Part shown: one piece after another, positions 16,798 through 26,423 of the stretch
How the letters are laid out: each line of letters starts with the position of its first letter
How positions within the stretch are numbered: the first letter of the stretch is position 1
Assembly: GCF_002563795.1 (NCBI RefSeq)
Contig: NZ_PDJL01000004.1
Location: 620,001 to 684,000 of the forward strand
Length of the DNA: 64,000 bases
Direction of reading: 5' to 3'
From: Vibrio sp. ES.051
Lineage (GTDB): Bacteria; Pseudomonadota; Gammaproteobacteria; Enterobacterales; Vibrionaceae
Program-made: the position numbers and the translations under genes
Notes under the pieces: generated by a model
Told to the model about the DNA's origin: nothing
Database searches by the model: none
What the model saw: the letters and a program-made list of their open reading frames with translations, nothing else

Positions 16798-17000
16798 TTA
16801 AAAATTGTCAATATCACAAAATTTATAAAATCCTGACAACAGTTGATAAAAAACAATCCAGATCAATATACTTTCCAACCAGTTGGTTTAACTTTCGGCT
16901 TCTCTATAAGGTGTTATACCCCGCAGTGACTTAGCTGGCTCAGCTTCGTTAAGGTTTTGATATGCGGATAAATTAAGTTTGCTGTAATCAAGGAACAGAT

Positions 17001-17507
17001 GTGGCCATAGTAACCAGAAGAATGCTTCTTCTACCCTACAATGAGTCGTTGCAACTAGAATTCGTCATGCTGAATTGCTGTGCGAAAAATCGTACTGACA
17101 TGAACAGACTTCATACCGTTGCGTCTGCTAAACAGTTGTTTGAGAAACTCCTGGATGATGAAAACATTTATAGTATGGCGGTGTTAGAGAGCACGAGTCG
17201 TGACTACATGGGGCATGTGTTTATTTCCCATCTCGATTTTGAGCCTGAATTGGGGTTTGTTTTTGATAAGTCTTATTGGGGTAAAGGGTTAGCGACAGAA
17301 GCACTAAAAGCGTTTTTCCCGAAAGCGTGCCGTGAGTTGGATTTGCATAAGGTGAAAGCTAACGTGAATAGTAATCATCAAGCATCAATGGCAGTACTGA
17401 CAAAGTTAGGATTTGTTAAAACAAAAGAAAGTAAGGACTTATATGGCCCTTACTTTGAAATGGAATTTACAAGCGATGTGGTGGTAGGTGAAAGTTCTGC
17501 GGCCTAA
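17001..17507 (+). CDS. GNAT-family N-acetyltransferase
   Basis: 168 residues. The start is a GTG at 17001, supported by an AAGGA ribosome binding site at 16990-16994. The acetyl-CoA pyrophosphate-binding motif A is seen as SYWGKGLATEAL, followed by the typical HKVKANVNSNHQASMAVLTKLGF motif B region in two pieces, as in RimJ/RimL-like enzymes. Acceptor substrate cannot be deduced. Its 3' end overlaps the convergent DUF3301 gene by about 40 bases, so the two transcripts are antisense at their ends. It lies 200 bases after csrB. Confidence 0.85.
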   Translation: MAIVTRRMLLLPYNESLQLEFVMLNCCAKNRTDMNRLHTVASAKQLFEKLLDDENIYSMAVLESTSRDYMGHVFISHLDFEPELGFVFDKSYWGKGLATEALKAFFPKACRELDLHKVKANVNSNHQASMAVLTKLGFVKTKESKDLYGPYFEMEFTSDVVVGESSAA

Positions 17508-17766
17508 AACCGACCATCGTCAACTCGCCTTGGTAGCAATCATCACCAAGAGATGAAAATTCAAATTGATATACCGTATGCCAACGCCAGAATCCATCTG
17601 GCGTTTTTAGTTTGTGGGCACCAAAAGCGATGCTGATTAACTGGAGATCCAATTGCTCACATTTACGTGTGATTGCGGCTCTAGCAAGTTCTGCTTGGCG
17701 GCGCTGCTGCCAAAACAGAAAACAGAAAAAGCACAGCGCTAAAATGGCTAACAGATCACCAATCAT
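17467..17766 (-). CDS. DUF3301 family membrane-anchored protein
   Basis: 99 residues: one N-terminal membrane helix (about 3-20, LLAILALCFFCFLFW) followed by a basic segment and a soluble domain of about 75 residues with WRWHTVYQFEFSS. It matches DUF3301 as I recall it; function is unknown. It follows the DUF3549 gene with a five-base gap, so the two are one operon. Confidence 0.78.
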   Translation of the reverse strand: MIGDLLAILALCFFCFLFWQQRRQAELARAAITRKCEQLDLQLISIAFGAHKLKTPDGFWRWHTVYQFEFSSLGDDCYQGELTMVGFRPQNFHLPPHRL

Positions 17767-17771
17767 CTCTC

Positions 17772-18809
17772 TTACCCTTTGGTTGCTTGTTGTAAGCTGA
17801 CGAGTGCATTAGCGAGCTCTTCCGATGGACTTGAGTGCAGTAAAGGCAATAAGACCATTCTGAGCTCTGGGAGCATGACTAAATCCGCAAACAGCTGATT
17901 AAACAGGGCTTGGTTGCCTGTTTGTGCCAAACGCAGCAAAAACTGCTCGGCTATTTTCTCATTGGCAAGCAAATGCCATGTTCGGCCTGCGACACCAATC
18001 AGTACTTCTTGATGGCTCAGACGTTGGCTGTGTAGAATGGCCTCTAGTACCGGAGATGCGATTGCTATCGGTGCGCCAGCCAATGCACGGATGAGCGCGG
18101 AGAGGAGGAAAAGATCGGGCTCGTTACTTGCTATTTCTTGCTGGGCTTTTTCGGCGATACGTTCTGCCAAACGCTCTTGTAACTCTACGTGCTCAAGCGC
18201 ACCTAGTAGCGCATAAAGTGGTTCGTTTGGTAAGTGTCTCAATGCTTTACGTATTGTTACCCCGTTTTGTTCTTTGTCCAAACGGGCCGCCATGTCGGTG
18301 ATACCCTGCAGGCCGACCGTTTGCCAATTCTCCCAACCTAAGCCGCCTGAAAAGTAGTGTTGCGTGTGCTCGTAATAGGGGCTGGTAGGCAAATCAAGGT
18401 TCGCGCGGATTTGGCTATGAAATACGGCCATTTTGTCTTCTGACGGTTTGAAAGTGTAGGGGTTGTTAGACAACTTTTGCTGTTGTTCTTCAGTGATATC
18501 ATCATTGAGGCGTGTTCCCATGGCTTCCACCACGTATTTTATGAAATTGCCGATATCGACTTGTTTTAATAAACCACGCTCGTCTAACTCAAACTTTAGA
18601 AACCAAATCCAAGGCTGCTTTTTTTCATTCCAATAAGCAATCGCAAGATGCGCTTTGCGCTGCATTGGAAATGGGTAAGGGCATTGGCCTTTTTCTATAT
18701 CGGTAAATTCTTTTTGATCGATGGTTTTAATACGACGACCAAGGTCGAAGATTTGATAGTCACAGTGGCTGTTATTCAACAGTTGGGTGAGGGTTTGAAT
18801 GTTATCCAT
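17772..18809 (-). CDS. DUF3549 family protein
   Basis: 345 residues, cytoplasmic by appearance (no signal peptide or membrane helix). The N-terminal third has conserved-looking blocks YQIFDLGRRI, KGQCPYPFPMQRKAHLAIAYW and QPWIWFLKFELDERG. The remainder is helical and repeat-like (LLRLAQTGNQALFNQLF and similar), suggesting an alpha-solenoid. The family is restricted to gammaproteobacteria such as Vibrio and Shewanella and is uncharacterised. It is divergent from yqcC with 76 bp between starts and forms an operon with DUF3301. Confidence 0.8.
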   Translation of the reverse strand: MDNIQTLTQLLNNSHCDYQIFDLGRRIKTIDQKEFTDIEKGQCPYPFPMQRKAHLAIAYWNEKKQPWIWFLKFELDERGLLKQVDIGNFIKYVVEAMGTRLNDDITEEQQQKLSNNPYTFKPSEDKMAVFHSQIRANLDLPTSPYYEHTQHYFSGGLGWENWQTVGLQGITDMAARLDKEQNGVTIRKALRHLPNEPLYALLGALEHVELQERLAERIAEKAQQEIASNEPDLFLLSALIRALAGAPIAIASPVLEAILHSQRLSHQEVLIGVAGRTWHLLANEKIAEQFLLRLAQTGNQALFNQLFADLVMLPELRMVLLPLLHSSPSEELANALVSLQQATKG

Positions 18810-18885
18810 TAAATACGGCGTCCTAACGTTCTTTTCACAAGAAATGGTATCATTCTTGGCTAATTCAAGGTTCGAGATAGAATTA

Positions 18886-19200
18886 ATGGCAACAAAAAAC
18901 CAATTGGTCGACTTACTTCACCAACTTGAAGAGCGACTCAAAAAGCATGATCTCTGGCAGCACAGTATGCCTTCACCACAAGCTTTACAAAGTGTGGAGC
19001 CGTTTGCGATAGGTTCACTTCATCCCCATGAATGGTTGCAATGGATTTTTATCGCACGCATGCGCGCATTAGTAGAAAGCAATAAAGCGTTGCCAAAAGG
19101 TTTTTCTATCGAGCCATATTTTTCTGAAGTATGGAAGCAAGAGGCAAAATACACAGAGCTTTTGCACATCATCCGAACTATCGACGAACTATGTAAGTAA
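18886..19200 (+). CDS. yqcC: YqcC family (DUF446) protein
   Basis: 104 residues from the ATG at 18886, the length typical of the family; an upstream extension to 18799 would cross the divergent promoter. A helical protein with the conserved segment PFAIGSLHPHEWLQWIFI in two parts and a C-terminal KQEAKYTELLHIIRTID helix. Function is unknown. It precedes truC by five bases, as yqcC precedes truC (yqcB) in E. coli, so co-transcription is likely. Confidence 0.85.
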   Translation: MATKNQLVDLLHQLEERLKKHDLWQHSMPSPQALQSVEPFAIGSLHPHEWLQWIFIARMRALVESNKALPKGFSIEPYFSEVWKQEAKYTELLHIIRTIDELCK

Positions 19201-19205
19201 TCGCA

Positions 19206-19985
19206 ATGTCAGAACAAGAAACTTTCCAAACAGTGGCTCCTGTGGAGTTAGAGATCGTTTATCAAGATAAATATTTTGTTGCCGTTAATAAGCCTGCCGG
19301 TATGTTGGTGCATCGTAGTTGGTTAGATAAACACGAAACGCAATTTGTGATGCAGACTTTGCGTGATCAAATTGGTCAGCATGTTTTTCCGTTGCACCGT
19401 TTAGATCGTCCAACATCTGGTGTGCTCGTATTTGCGCTGTCGAGTGAAGTCGCATCGCAGGTGATGCCGATGTTTGCTGAGCACAAGATGGAGAAGACTT
19501 ATCACGCTATTGTGCGTGGCTGGATTGAAGAAGAGGGGGTTTTGGATTATGCACTCAAAGTTGAGCTGGACAAGATCGCCGATAAGTTTGCTTCGCAAGA
19601 GAAAGAGGCGCAAGAGGCAATAACTGAGTATAAGCCGTTAGCGAAAGCAGAGGTGCCATATTCAACGGGGAAATTTCCAACGACACGTTACTGTTTAGTC
19701 GAGATGAAACCTTTGACGGGGCGTAAGCATCAACTTCGTCGCCATATGGCTCATTTACGTCACCCAATCGTAGGGGATACGACTCATGGTGACGGTAAGC
19801 ATAACAAACTGTACCGAATGAAATTTGATTCGCATCGTTTGCTGTTGCACGCATCAGAGTTGCGTTTTGTTCATCCATTTACTCAAGAAGAAGTCGTGAT
19901 GAAAGCCAGTATTGATCAAACTTGGCAACAGTTATTCTCGCGATTTGAATGGAACCAAGACATCGTGAAGTCGTTTGGACACTGA
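19206..19985 (+). CDS. truC: tRNA pseudouridine(65) synthase TruC
   Basis: 259 residues of the RluA/TruC family. The catalytic motif HRLDRPTSG is at residues 64-72 with the nucleophilic aspartate at 67. Other family blocks are NKPAGMLVH (28-36), GRKHQLRRHMAHL and HRLLLHASEL. The enzyme isomerises U65 in tRNA-Ile and tRNA-Asp in E. coli. Assignment to TruC rather than another RluA-type enzyme rests on its length, the absence of an S4 domain and its position next to yqcC. Confidence 0.92.
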   Translation: MSEQETFQTVAPVELEIVYQDKYFVAVNKPAGMLVHRSWLDKHETQFVMQTLRDQIGQHVFPLHRLDRPTSGVLVFALSSEVASQVMPMFAEHKMEKTYHAIVRGWIEEEGVLDYALKVELDKIADKFASQEKEAQEAITEYKPLAKAEVPYSTGKFPTTRYCLVEMKPLTGRKHQLRRHMAHLRHPIVGDTTHGDGKHNKLYRMKFDSHRLLLHASELRFVHPFTQEEVVMKASIDQTWQQLFSRFEWNQDIVKSFGH

Positions 19986-19997
19986 ACATAAAAAGAA

Positions 19998-20025
19998 AGA
20001 GTTGGCATTTGGAGCCAACTCTCTT
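19998..20025 (+). terminator. Terminator-like hairpin after truC
   Basis: AGAGTTGGC (19998-20006) pairs with GCCAACTCT (20014-20022). The following T-run is short and interrupted, so termination strength is uncertain. Confidence 0.6.
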
Positions 20026-20051
20026 GGTTTTAGTATGGTTAATATGACGCA

Positions 20052-20435
20052 TTACTTGAGCTTTTCAAGGTCGGACTCGATCTCAGCAATTTTGCTTGAT
20101 ACCACTTTCTCCAAATGACGCAGATCAGATAGGATTTTCTCTTTGACATCCACTTCGGCCATTTTAGTTGGTTTGGTTATTTTATTAAGTTCATCGATCA
20201 CTAGTGTGAGGTTACGATTGATCTCCGTAACTTCTTTGTATTGATGGCTACCGCTATCGACTAGGACATTTTTTACTTGGCGTGGGTATTTGAACTTTAC
20301 ACTCTTGGCAAAAAACTCACCTTTTTGTTTATGGAAGTAGATTTTGAGCACGTCTTTATGTGCTTCTTGGCGTAAGGAGTAACGTTCAATTTGCTTGGGA
20401 TCATGAATGCCCAAACCTGTGAGGTGGGGATACAT
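20052..20435 (-). CDS. yaeH: YaeH family (UPF0325, DUF3461) protein
   Basis: 127 residues, close to E. coli YaeH along its length: [18 protein letters not shown], then [15 protein letters not shown], and a C-terminal coiled-coil-like [20 protein letters not shown]. No function is established. It lies next to glnD and map, the same neighbourhood as in E. coli (dapD-glnD-map). The intergenic gap to glnD is about 140 bp. Confidence 0.9.
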   Translation of the reverse strand: MYPHLTGLGIHDPKQIERYSLRQEAHKDVLKIYFHKQKGEFFAKSVKFKYPRQVKNVLVDSGSHQYKEVTEINRNLTLVIDELNKITKPTKMAEVDVKEKILSDLRHLEKVVSSKIAEIESDLEKLK

Positions 20436-20576
20436 AGGCTACCTCTATGACATCGAGTTGATTTTATATAAATGTAGCAGCCTATGTATACGCTAGATAG
20501 CTGATATTTAGTCAAATTGCTCAACTTGTGGACAGGGTCGCTCTCGCTCTAAACCGAAAAGGTTGGCAGGTTTGAG

Positions 20577-23210
20577 CTAAGCTGCGACCTCATCAGATAA
20601 TTTTTCGATCAGTTTCTCTCTTAGTTCATCTTGCTGCTCTTCACTTAGCCTACCGCCAACATCGCTGGTGAGAATAAACAAGTCTTCGGCACGCTCACCG
20701 ATAGTCGTAATTTTCGCACCATGAAGATTAATGTTTAAATCAGCAAAAGTGCGGCCAACTTTCGCGAGCAAGCCCGGTGTATCCAACGCGACAAACTCCA
20801 TTAATGTGTGTTTTTTACCTTTGGTTGGTAAGAAATCCACTTTCGTTTTGACGTTAAAGTGTTGCAGCTTGTTTGGTGTTCGGCGAGTTTTGATTTTTGT
20901 TGGACGACCCGCAGCCAGAACATGAGTTAAGTGCTTAATCACTGCCGCATGGCGAGACTCGTCAATGGCTTCTCCATGTTGATCGAGCACCATAAAGGTA
21001 TCAATCACGTGCCCATCCTTGCTGGTCATAATTTGTGCGTCATGAACATTAAAGTTGCGTCGGTCAAGTTCTGCTACGACGGTAGCAAATAATGCGGGTT
21101 GATCTTTGCTGTACACGAAAACTTCGGTGCCTCCGCGAGTCGCTTTTTTGCTGATCAAGACCAATGGTTTGCTAGGATCATCCATACGCAGTAAGTGCTC
21201 ACAATGCCAAGCTATCTGCGTATGAGTATGACGGAGGAAATAGTCGGCTTTAAAACGTTGCCAAAGTACTTCTATCTCACGCGCAGAAAACCCTTCTTTG
21301 CGCAACATTGCTGAGGCCATCTGTTGATTGTGGCGAATGCGTTCTCGGACATCGACAGGGTTTTCTAACCCTCGACGTAAGGCGCGCTGAGTGGAGTAAT
21401 ACAATTCAGCGAGCAGGGTTCGTTTCCAAGTGTTCCAGAGTTCTGGGTTTGTCGCACAAATATCAGCCACGGTTAGGCAAACAAGGTAATCGAGGGACTC
21501 TTCATCTCTTACTTTTTTGGCAAACTCGGCAATCACATCGGGATCATAAATGTCACGACGCTGGGCTGTGACGGACATCAACAAATGGTGCCTTACCAAC
21601 CAGCCCACGAGTTTGGCTTCTGGTTTGGATAAACCATGTTCAATACAGAAATTGTACGCTTCCTCTTCACCAATCACAGAGTGATCCCCCCCACGCCCTT
21701 TACCGATGTCATGAAAAATCGCCGCTATAATCAGTAGTTCTTTTTTTTGTATACGCGGGTAAACATCACAACAAATTGGATGCCTATCATGGTTCTCAGG
21801 ATCACTGAAGGTATTAATGTGTTTGAGTAAGCGAATACTATGTTCATCGACGGTATAGGCGTGAAACAAGTCAAACTGCATTTGGCCTACTATTTGGCTC
21901 CATTGTGGTAAGTAAGCCGCCATCACACCAAGCCGATGCATCAAGCTAAATGCTTTGTGCAGAGCATTAGGGTGACGACATAAAGTTAAGAACTTTTCTC
22001 TGGCGGCAGGCATGGTGTGAAGAAATTTATTCAGGCGGCGGCGTGCCGTTCTTAATTGACGTAGAGTGGGTGGGCTAACCCCTTCGATGGTGAAGTCATT
22101 CGCGATATGTAAAAACATATCCAGAATGGTTTCTGGGCGAGCTTGAAATAAAGCCGGTTTACGGGCTTCAATCAACGAACCTCGACGTTGAAAATCGGCA
22201 TCGAGAATTTCTGCATTCTTAGTAACGCCACCATTGATGATGGCTTGATCAAACAGTTTGAGCAGCATTTTATTGAGCTCTGCCACACGACGAAGCGTAC
22301 GATAAAACTCTTTCATCATCATTTCTACGCCGCGGTTACCTTCTCCAATGTAGCCGAGGTTTTCTGCAACTTGTGCTTGGTGAGCGAAGGTTAAACGATT
22401 ATCGTATCGACGCAGTTCCATATGCAGAGCAAAGCGCACGCGCCAAAGGAAGTCCTGACACTCAACCAGTTCTCGGTATTCTGCGTCAGTCAAAAAACCA
22501 TATCGGCTCATTTCAAGTAAAGAAGTCGCGCCAAAGTGGCGACGAGCAACCCAACTTAAGGTATGGATATCGCGCAGACCTCCGGGAGTGGATTTGATAT
22601 CCGGTTCAAGGTTATAAGTTGTATCGTGGTAGCGTGCATGGCGTTCGCGTTGCTCTTGAATTTTAGCGCGGTAAAAGGTTTCGCTCGGCCAGAAAGAATC
22701 CGATAACACCACTTTTTTTAGTGCTTGGAATGTATCCTCGCTGCCACACAGCAGGCGGGCTTCTTGAAGGTTAGTCGCGACAGTGAGGTCTTCTTGACCT
22801 ATTTTTGCGCACTCACTAACGGTACGAACGGCGTGTCCTACCTCAAGTTTTAGATCCCATAATAAGGTAATGAACTCGCTGATTTTTGCTTCAAGCGAGG
22901 TGGGTAATTTATTGTTCGACAGAATCAAAATATCGATATCGGATAACGGGTGAAGCTCGCCGCGTCCATAACCACCAACCGCCACCAATGAAATGTTGTA
23001 GATATCCTTAAAGCCAAAGTGCTGCCATAGGCGATTAAGGAGCAGGTCCATATATTCCGCCCGAGCCAAAACTAGGTTTGTCACGGGATGCTGGTTGAGA
23101 AATGCTTGGTTTTGATCGGAGCTAAACTTCTCTAACTCTTGTTTGAGTTTATCAATATTGATGTGTTCATCGGAAAAGGTAAGAGGGGACTGAAGTGTCA
23201 TATTTGCCAT
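20577..23210 (-). CDS. glnD: [Protein-PII] uridylyltransferase / uridylyl-removing enzyme
   Basis: 877 residues from the ATG at 23210; an ATG at 23201 would give 874, and the ribosome binding site does not decide. The nucleotidyltransferase motif GGYGRGELHPLSDID is at residues 79-93, with D91 and D93 as metal ligands. An HD phosphohydrolase domain (AAIFHDIGKGRGGDHS) and two C-terminal ACT domains (EVFVYSKDQPALFATV and LEFVALDTPGLLAKV-like) follow. GlnD uridylylates GlnB at low glutamine and deuridylylates it at high glutamine. Its partner glnB is at 46064. Confidence 0.97.
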   Translation of the reverse strand: MANMTLQSPLTFSDEHINIDKLKQELEKFSSDQNQAFLNQHPVTNLVLARAEYMDLLLNRLWQHFGFKDIYNISLVAVGGYGRGELHPLSDIDILILSNNKLPTSLEAKISEFITLLWDLKLEVGHAVRTVSECAKIGQEDLTVATNLQEARLLCGSEDTFQALKKVVLSDSFWPSETFYRAKIQEQRERHARYHDTTYNLEPDIKSTPGGLRDIHTLSWVARRHFGATSLLEMSRYGFLTDAEYRELVECQDFLWRVRFALHMELRRYDNRLTFAHQAQVAENLGYIGEGNRGVEMMMKEFYRTLRRVAELNKMLLKLFDQAIINGGVTKNAEILDADFQRRGSLIEARKPALFQARPETILDMFLHIANDFTIEGVSPPTLRQLRTARRRLNKFLHTMPAAREKFLTLCRHPNALHKAFSLMHRLGVMAAYLPQWSQIVGQMQFDLFHAYTVDEHSIRLLKHINTFSDPENHDRHPICCDVYPRIQKKELLIIAAIFHDIGKGRGGDHSVIGEEEAYNFCIEHGLSKPEAKLVGWLVRHHLLMSVTAQRRDIYDPDVIAEFAKKVRDEESLDYLVCLTVADICATNPELWNTWKRTLLAELYYSTQRALRRGLENPVDVRERIRHNQQMASAMLRKEGFSAREIEVLWQRFKADYFLRHTHTQIAWHCEHLLRMDDPSKPLVLISKKATRGGTEVFVYSKDQPALFATVVAELDRRNFNVHDAQIMTSKDGHVIDTFMVLDQHGEAIDESRHAAVIKHLTHVLAAGRPTKIKTRRTPNKLQHFNVKTKVDFLPTKGKKHTLMEFVALDTPGLLAKVGRTFADLNINLHGAKITTIGERAEDLFILTSDVGGRLSEEQQDELREKLIEKLSDEVAA

Positions 23211-23261
23211 CCGTGCAAGCTAATCATAATCTAGAACCAATCTAACAAATTTACGGAAGAT

Positions 23262-23293
23262 AAAAAATATCCCCGCCGAAGCAGGGATATTGT
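23262..23293 (-). terminator. Intrinsic terminator after map
   Basis: On the minus strand AATATCCCTGC, a TTCG loop and GCGGGGATATT are followed by a T-run, between the map stop and glnD. It suggests that glnD has its own promoter or depends on read-through. Confidence 0.85.
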
Positions 23294-23315
23294 AAACGAG
23301 GTGTGACAGTCAGCT

Positions 23316-24194
23316 TTACGCATTTTTCATTAGGCGAGGAATCGTATCATCGCTACGAAGAGTGAACACTTCGCAACCTTCTTTAGTTACGACGATAGTG
23401 TGTTCCCACTGCGCTGAGTTTTTGCCGTCACCGGTGTATACCGTCCAGTCGTCTTGCGCATCAACAGAACAACCGAACTTACCTGCGTTAATCATTGGTT
23501 CGATAGTAAAGCACATGCCTTCTTTCAGTACGCGGCGGTCTTTGTTCTTATAGTGAACCACCTGAGGCTCTTCGTGGAACTCATCACCGATGCCGTGACC
23601 ACAGAAGTCTTTAACAATAGAGAACTTATTGCGAGGATTGTTCTTGTTGTTTTCTTTGATGTATTTTTCTATAGCCGTACCGATGTCACCAACAGTTGCA
23701 CCCGGTTTGACTTGACGCATACCCACGTAAAGAGCTTCTTGTGCAACCATACATAGACGCTTGTTTGCTGGCGAGACATCACCAACTAAGAACATTTTAG
23801 AGGTATCACCGTGGTAGCCTTGAGGGCGCACGCTTAGATCGGCATTCTCATCGTTAGGAATAATAACGGTAATATCAATGTTCAAGATGTCGCCATCTTT
23901 TAGTACGGCTGGTTTTATTTGACCATTACTACCGATTTCGTCTCGTTCTGCTGGAATGCCGTGACAAACGATATGGTTGATAGAAGTACAAATCGACTTA
24001 GGGAAACCATGATAATCAAGTGGAGCAGAGTATGCGCCTTTTTCTAGAGCGTATTCATGACAGATTTTGTTTAACTCTTCTGTGGTTACACCGGCTTTTA
24101 CGTGCGGTTCGATCATTTCTAGAATTTCTGCGGCTAGCTTGCCTGCAATGCGCATGCGTTCAATTTCTTCAGCAGTTTTAATCTTGATTGACAT
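23316..24194 (-). CDS. map: Methionine aminopeptidase, type I
   Basis: 292 residues, longer than the 264 of E. coli. The pita-bread metalloprotease ligands are all present: D in NIDITV, D in GDTSKMF, H in CGHGIG, E in TIEPM and E in WEHT. The extra length is mainly two insertions in the region before the second ligand (around DEIGSNGQIKPAV and NDENADLSVRPQ). The enzyme removes the initiator methionine from nascent proteins. It is divergent from rpsB, as in other gammaproteobacteria. Confidence 0.96.
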   Translation of the reverse strand: MSIKIKTAEEIERMRIAGKLAAEILEMIEPHVKAGVTTEELNKICHEYALEKGAYSAPLDYHGFPKSICTSINHIVCHGIPAERDEIGSNGQIKPAVLKDGDILNIDITVIIPNDENADLSVRPQGYHGDTSKMFLVGDVSPANKRLCMVAQEALYVGMRQVKPGATVGDIGTAIEKYIKENNKNNPRNKFSIVKDFCGHGIGDEFHEEPQVVHYKNKDRRVLKEGMCFTIEPMINAGKFGCSVDAQDDWTVYTGDGKNSAQWEHTIVVTKEGCEVFTLRSDDTIPRLMKNA

Positions 24195-24378
24195 TGGTTT
24201 TCTCTACTTAATTCGTAAGCACGTAAACGTGCGAATAGTCGCATTCTATCAGACATCGAGGCGTTAACCCAAGCCAGATAGGAATATGCATCATTCTTAA
24301 TTGAGAATAGGGCTCTGCATTCACTCTTGTACAGGAGGGTGAAAACATAACTTTTACTAGCCAGAGTAAGCTGAAATA

Positions 24379-24395
24379 TGGTATAAAGCGCGCCG
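24379..24395 (+). promoter_or_regulatory. rpsB promoter, extended -10 with GC-rich discriminator
   Basis: TGGTATAAA at 24379-24387 is an extended -10. GCGCGCC follows at 24388-24394 as a strongly GC-rich discriminator, the feature of stringently controlled ribosomal promoters. The -35 is not clear. Confidence 0.6.
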
Positions 24396-24569
24396 GTATA
24401 GAGGACTGTTCTCTTTGTTAAGTGCTAGCTAAGCGGCGAAGCAGGCTTCATCCGAATAACCTTTTATCTTTAAATCACACACATTCCGTCACATATTCCG
24501 GGGTGCTGAGCAGAAGCTTGGTCGGAGTTATGGGGAGTGTGGAGGCCTAACCCCATAGAGGAATTTAAA
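24395..24569 (+). ncRNA. rpsB leader (S2-responsive t44/tff-type RNA element)
   Basis: The 175-nt leader of rpsB lies where E. coli has the t44/tff element, the conserved S2 autoregulatory leader. A perfect stem TATGGGG (24529-24535) and CCCCATA (24551-24557) ends one base before the GAGGAA ribosome binding site, so folding or S2 binding could control access to the start. A second G/C-rich segment (CCGGGGTGCTGAGCAG) lies just upstream. Assignment is by position and structure, without a covariance search. Confidence 0.65.
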
Positions 24570-25298
24570 ATGGCAACTGTATCAATGCGCGATATGCTAA
24601 AAGCTGGTGTTCACTTCGGTCACCAGACTCGTTACTGGAACCCAAAAATGAAGCCGTTCATCTTTGGCGCTCGTAGCAAAGTTCATATCATCAACCTAGA
24701 AAAAACGGTACCAATGTTCAACGACGCTCTAGCTGAGCTAGCTAAAGTTGGTGAGAAGAAAGGTAAAGTTCTATTCGTAGGTACTAAGCGCGCTGCATCT
24801 GAAGCTGTTAAAGAAGCTGCTATTGCAAGCAACCAGTTTTACGTGAATAGCCGCTGGTTGGGTGGCATGCTAACGAACTACAAAACAGTTCGTCAGTCTA
24901 TCAAGCGTCTAAAAGAACTAGAGATTCAATCTCAAGACGGTACTTTCGACAAGTTAACTAAGAAAGAAGCTCTAATGTGTACTCGTGAAATGGAGAAGCT
25001 AGAGAAATCTCTTGGTGGTATTAAAAACATGGGCGGTCTACCAGACGCGCTATTCGTAATCGACGCTGATCACGAACACATTGCAATTAAAGAAGCTAAC
25101 AACCTAGGTATTCCAGTATACGCTGTGGTAGATACTAACTCTAACCCAGACGGCGTTGACTACGTTATCCCAGGTAACGATGACGCGATCCGTGCTGTAC
25201 ACCTATACCTAAATGCAGCTGCTTCAGCAGTCGCTGAAGGTCGTAACAAAGACGTTGCAGCAGTATCTGAAAAAGACGGTTTTGTAGAAGCTGAATAA
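24570..25298 (+). CDS. rpsB: 30S ribosomal protein S2
   Basis: 242 residues from the ATG at 24570, with a GAGGAA ribosome binding site; upstream in-frame codons lie inside the leader stem. Typical S2 sequence: [20 protein letters not shown], then [14 protein letters not shown] and [14 protein letters not shown]. Codon choice is strongly biased (for example CTA for Leu), as in highly expressed Vibrio genes. It is the first gene of the rpsB-tsf unit and probably represses its own leader. Confidence 0.98.
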   Translation: MATVSMRDMLKAGVHFGHQTRYWNPKMKPFIFGARSKVHIINLEKTVPMFNDALAELAKVGEKKGKVLFVGTKRAASEAVKEAAIASNQFYVNSRWLGGMLTNYKTVRQSIKRLKELEIQSQDGTFDKLTKKEALMCTREMEKLEKSLGGIKNMGGLPDALFVIDADHEHIAIKEANNLGIPVYAVVDTNSNPDGVDYVIPGNDDAIRAVHLYLNAAASAVAEGRNKDVAAVSEKDGFVEAE

Positions 25299-25369
25299 TA
25301 GCGGCTCTGTGTCACACTTGGTCTATGTGAAACCTTTGTGTAGCATAAACTAAGTTATAGTTAGCAATG

Positions 25370-25397
25370 GGGGCCGACAATGTTAGGCCCCTGTTTT
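25370..25397 (+). terminator. Attenuator-like hairpin between rpsB and tsf
   Basis: GGGGCC (25370-25375) pairs with GGCCCC (25386-25391), followed by TGTTTTTTA. Its position inside the operon suggests partial termination that sets the rpsB:tsf ratio. Confidence 0.7.
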
Positions 25398-25430
25398 TTA
25401 CCTTATTTCGAATCAAACGAGGAATAGAGA

Positions 25431-26276
25431 ATGGCAACTGTAACTGCTGCTCTAGTTAAAGAACTTCGCGAGCGTACTGGCGCTGGCATGATGGAATGTA
25501 AGAAAGCGCTTGTAGAAGCAAACGCTGACATCGAACTAGCAATTGAAAACATGCGCAAATCGGGCGCAGCGAAAGCAGCGAAAAAAGCTGGTAACGTTGC
25601 AGCTGAAGGCGCAATCATCATCAAAGAAGAAAACGGCGTTGCTGCTCTTCTAGAAGTTAACTGTCAAACTGACTTCGTTGCTAAAGATGGTAACTTCACT
25701 GCATTCGCAAACAAAGTGGCTGAAGAAGCTCTAGCTTCTAAAGCTTCAGTAGAAGATCTACAAGCGAAATTTGAAGAAGAGCGTATCACTCTTGTTGCAA
25801 AGATCGGTGAGAACATCACTATCCGTCGCGTACAATACGTTCAAGGCACTGCAATCGCTTCTTACCGTCATGGTGAGAAAATTGGTGTGGTTGTTGCTGG
25901 TGAAGGCGACGCAGAAACTCTTAAGCATGTTGCAATGCACGTTGCTGCTTCTAAGCCAGAGTTCGTTAATCCAGAAGACGTACCAGCTGACGTAGTAGAA
26001 AAAGAGAAAGCGGTTCAAGTTGAAATCGCAATGAACGAAGGCAAGCCTGCTGAAATCGCTGAGAAGATGGTCATCGGCCGCATGAAGAAATTCACTGGCG
26101 AGATCTCTCTGACAGGTCAAGCGTTCATCATGGAACCTAAGAAAACAGTAGGTGAAATGCTGAAAGAAAAAGGCGCTTCAGTTGTTACATTCGTTCGCCT
26201 AGAAGTAGGTGAAGGTATCGAGAAAGCTGAAGAAATGAGCTTCGCAGAAGAAGTTGCTGCAGCTCAAAAAGGTTAA
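25431..26276 (+). CDS. tsf: Translation elongation factor Ts
   Basis: 281 residues. The N-terminal UBA-like domain ([19 protein letters not shown]) and the core [10 protein letters not shown] block are those of EF-Ts, which recharges EF-Tu by displacing GDP. A C-terminal [14 protein letters not shown] segment is present. Codon bias is very strong. It follows rpsB after an attenuator-like hairpin and is closed by a strong terminator. Confidence 0.98.
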   Translation: MATVTAALVKELRERTGAGMMECKKALVEANADIELAIENMRKSGAAKAAKKAGNVAAEGAIIIKEENGVAALLEVNCQTDFVAKDGNFTAFANKVAEEALASKASVEDLQAKFEEERITLVAKIGENITIRRVQYVQGTAIASYRHGEKIGVVVAGEGDAETLKHVAMHVAASKPEFVNPEDVPADVVEKEKAVQVEIAMNEGKPAEIAEKMVIGRMKKFTGEISLTGQAFIMEPKKTVGEMLKEKGASVVTFVRLEVGEGIEKAEEMSFAEEVAAAQKG

Positions 26277-26300
26277 CCCTTAGAGACTGAGCAAAGATTA

Positions 26301-26327
26301 GACCGTAGCCAAGGCTACGGTCTTTTT
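26301..26327 (+). terminator. Intrinsic terminator after tsf
   Basis: GACCGTAGCC and GGCTACGGTC (26301-26322) form a 10-bp stem with a two-base loop (the closing pair probably opens) and a TTTTT tail. Confidence 0.9.
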
Positions 26328-26423
26328 ATGAGAAGTGGAAGATTAGTCGTGATGAATAGCTATAAATTAATTTGTGCCTATTCATGACTGTTAATCAACA
26401 ACTCTCTTTGGAAGGTAAACTCC

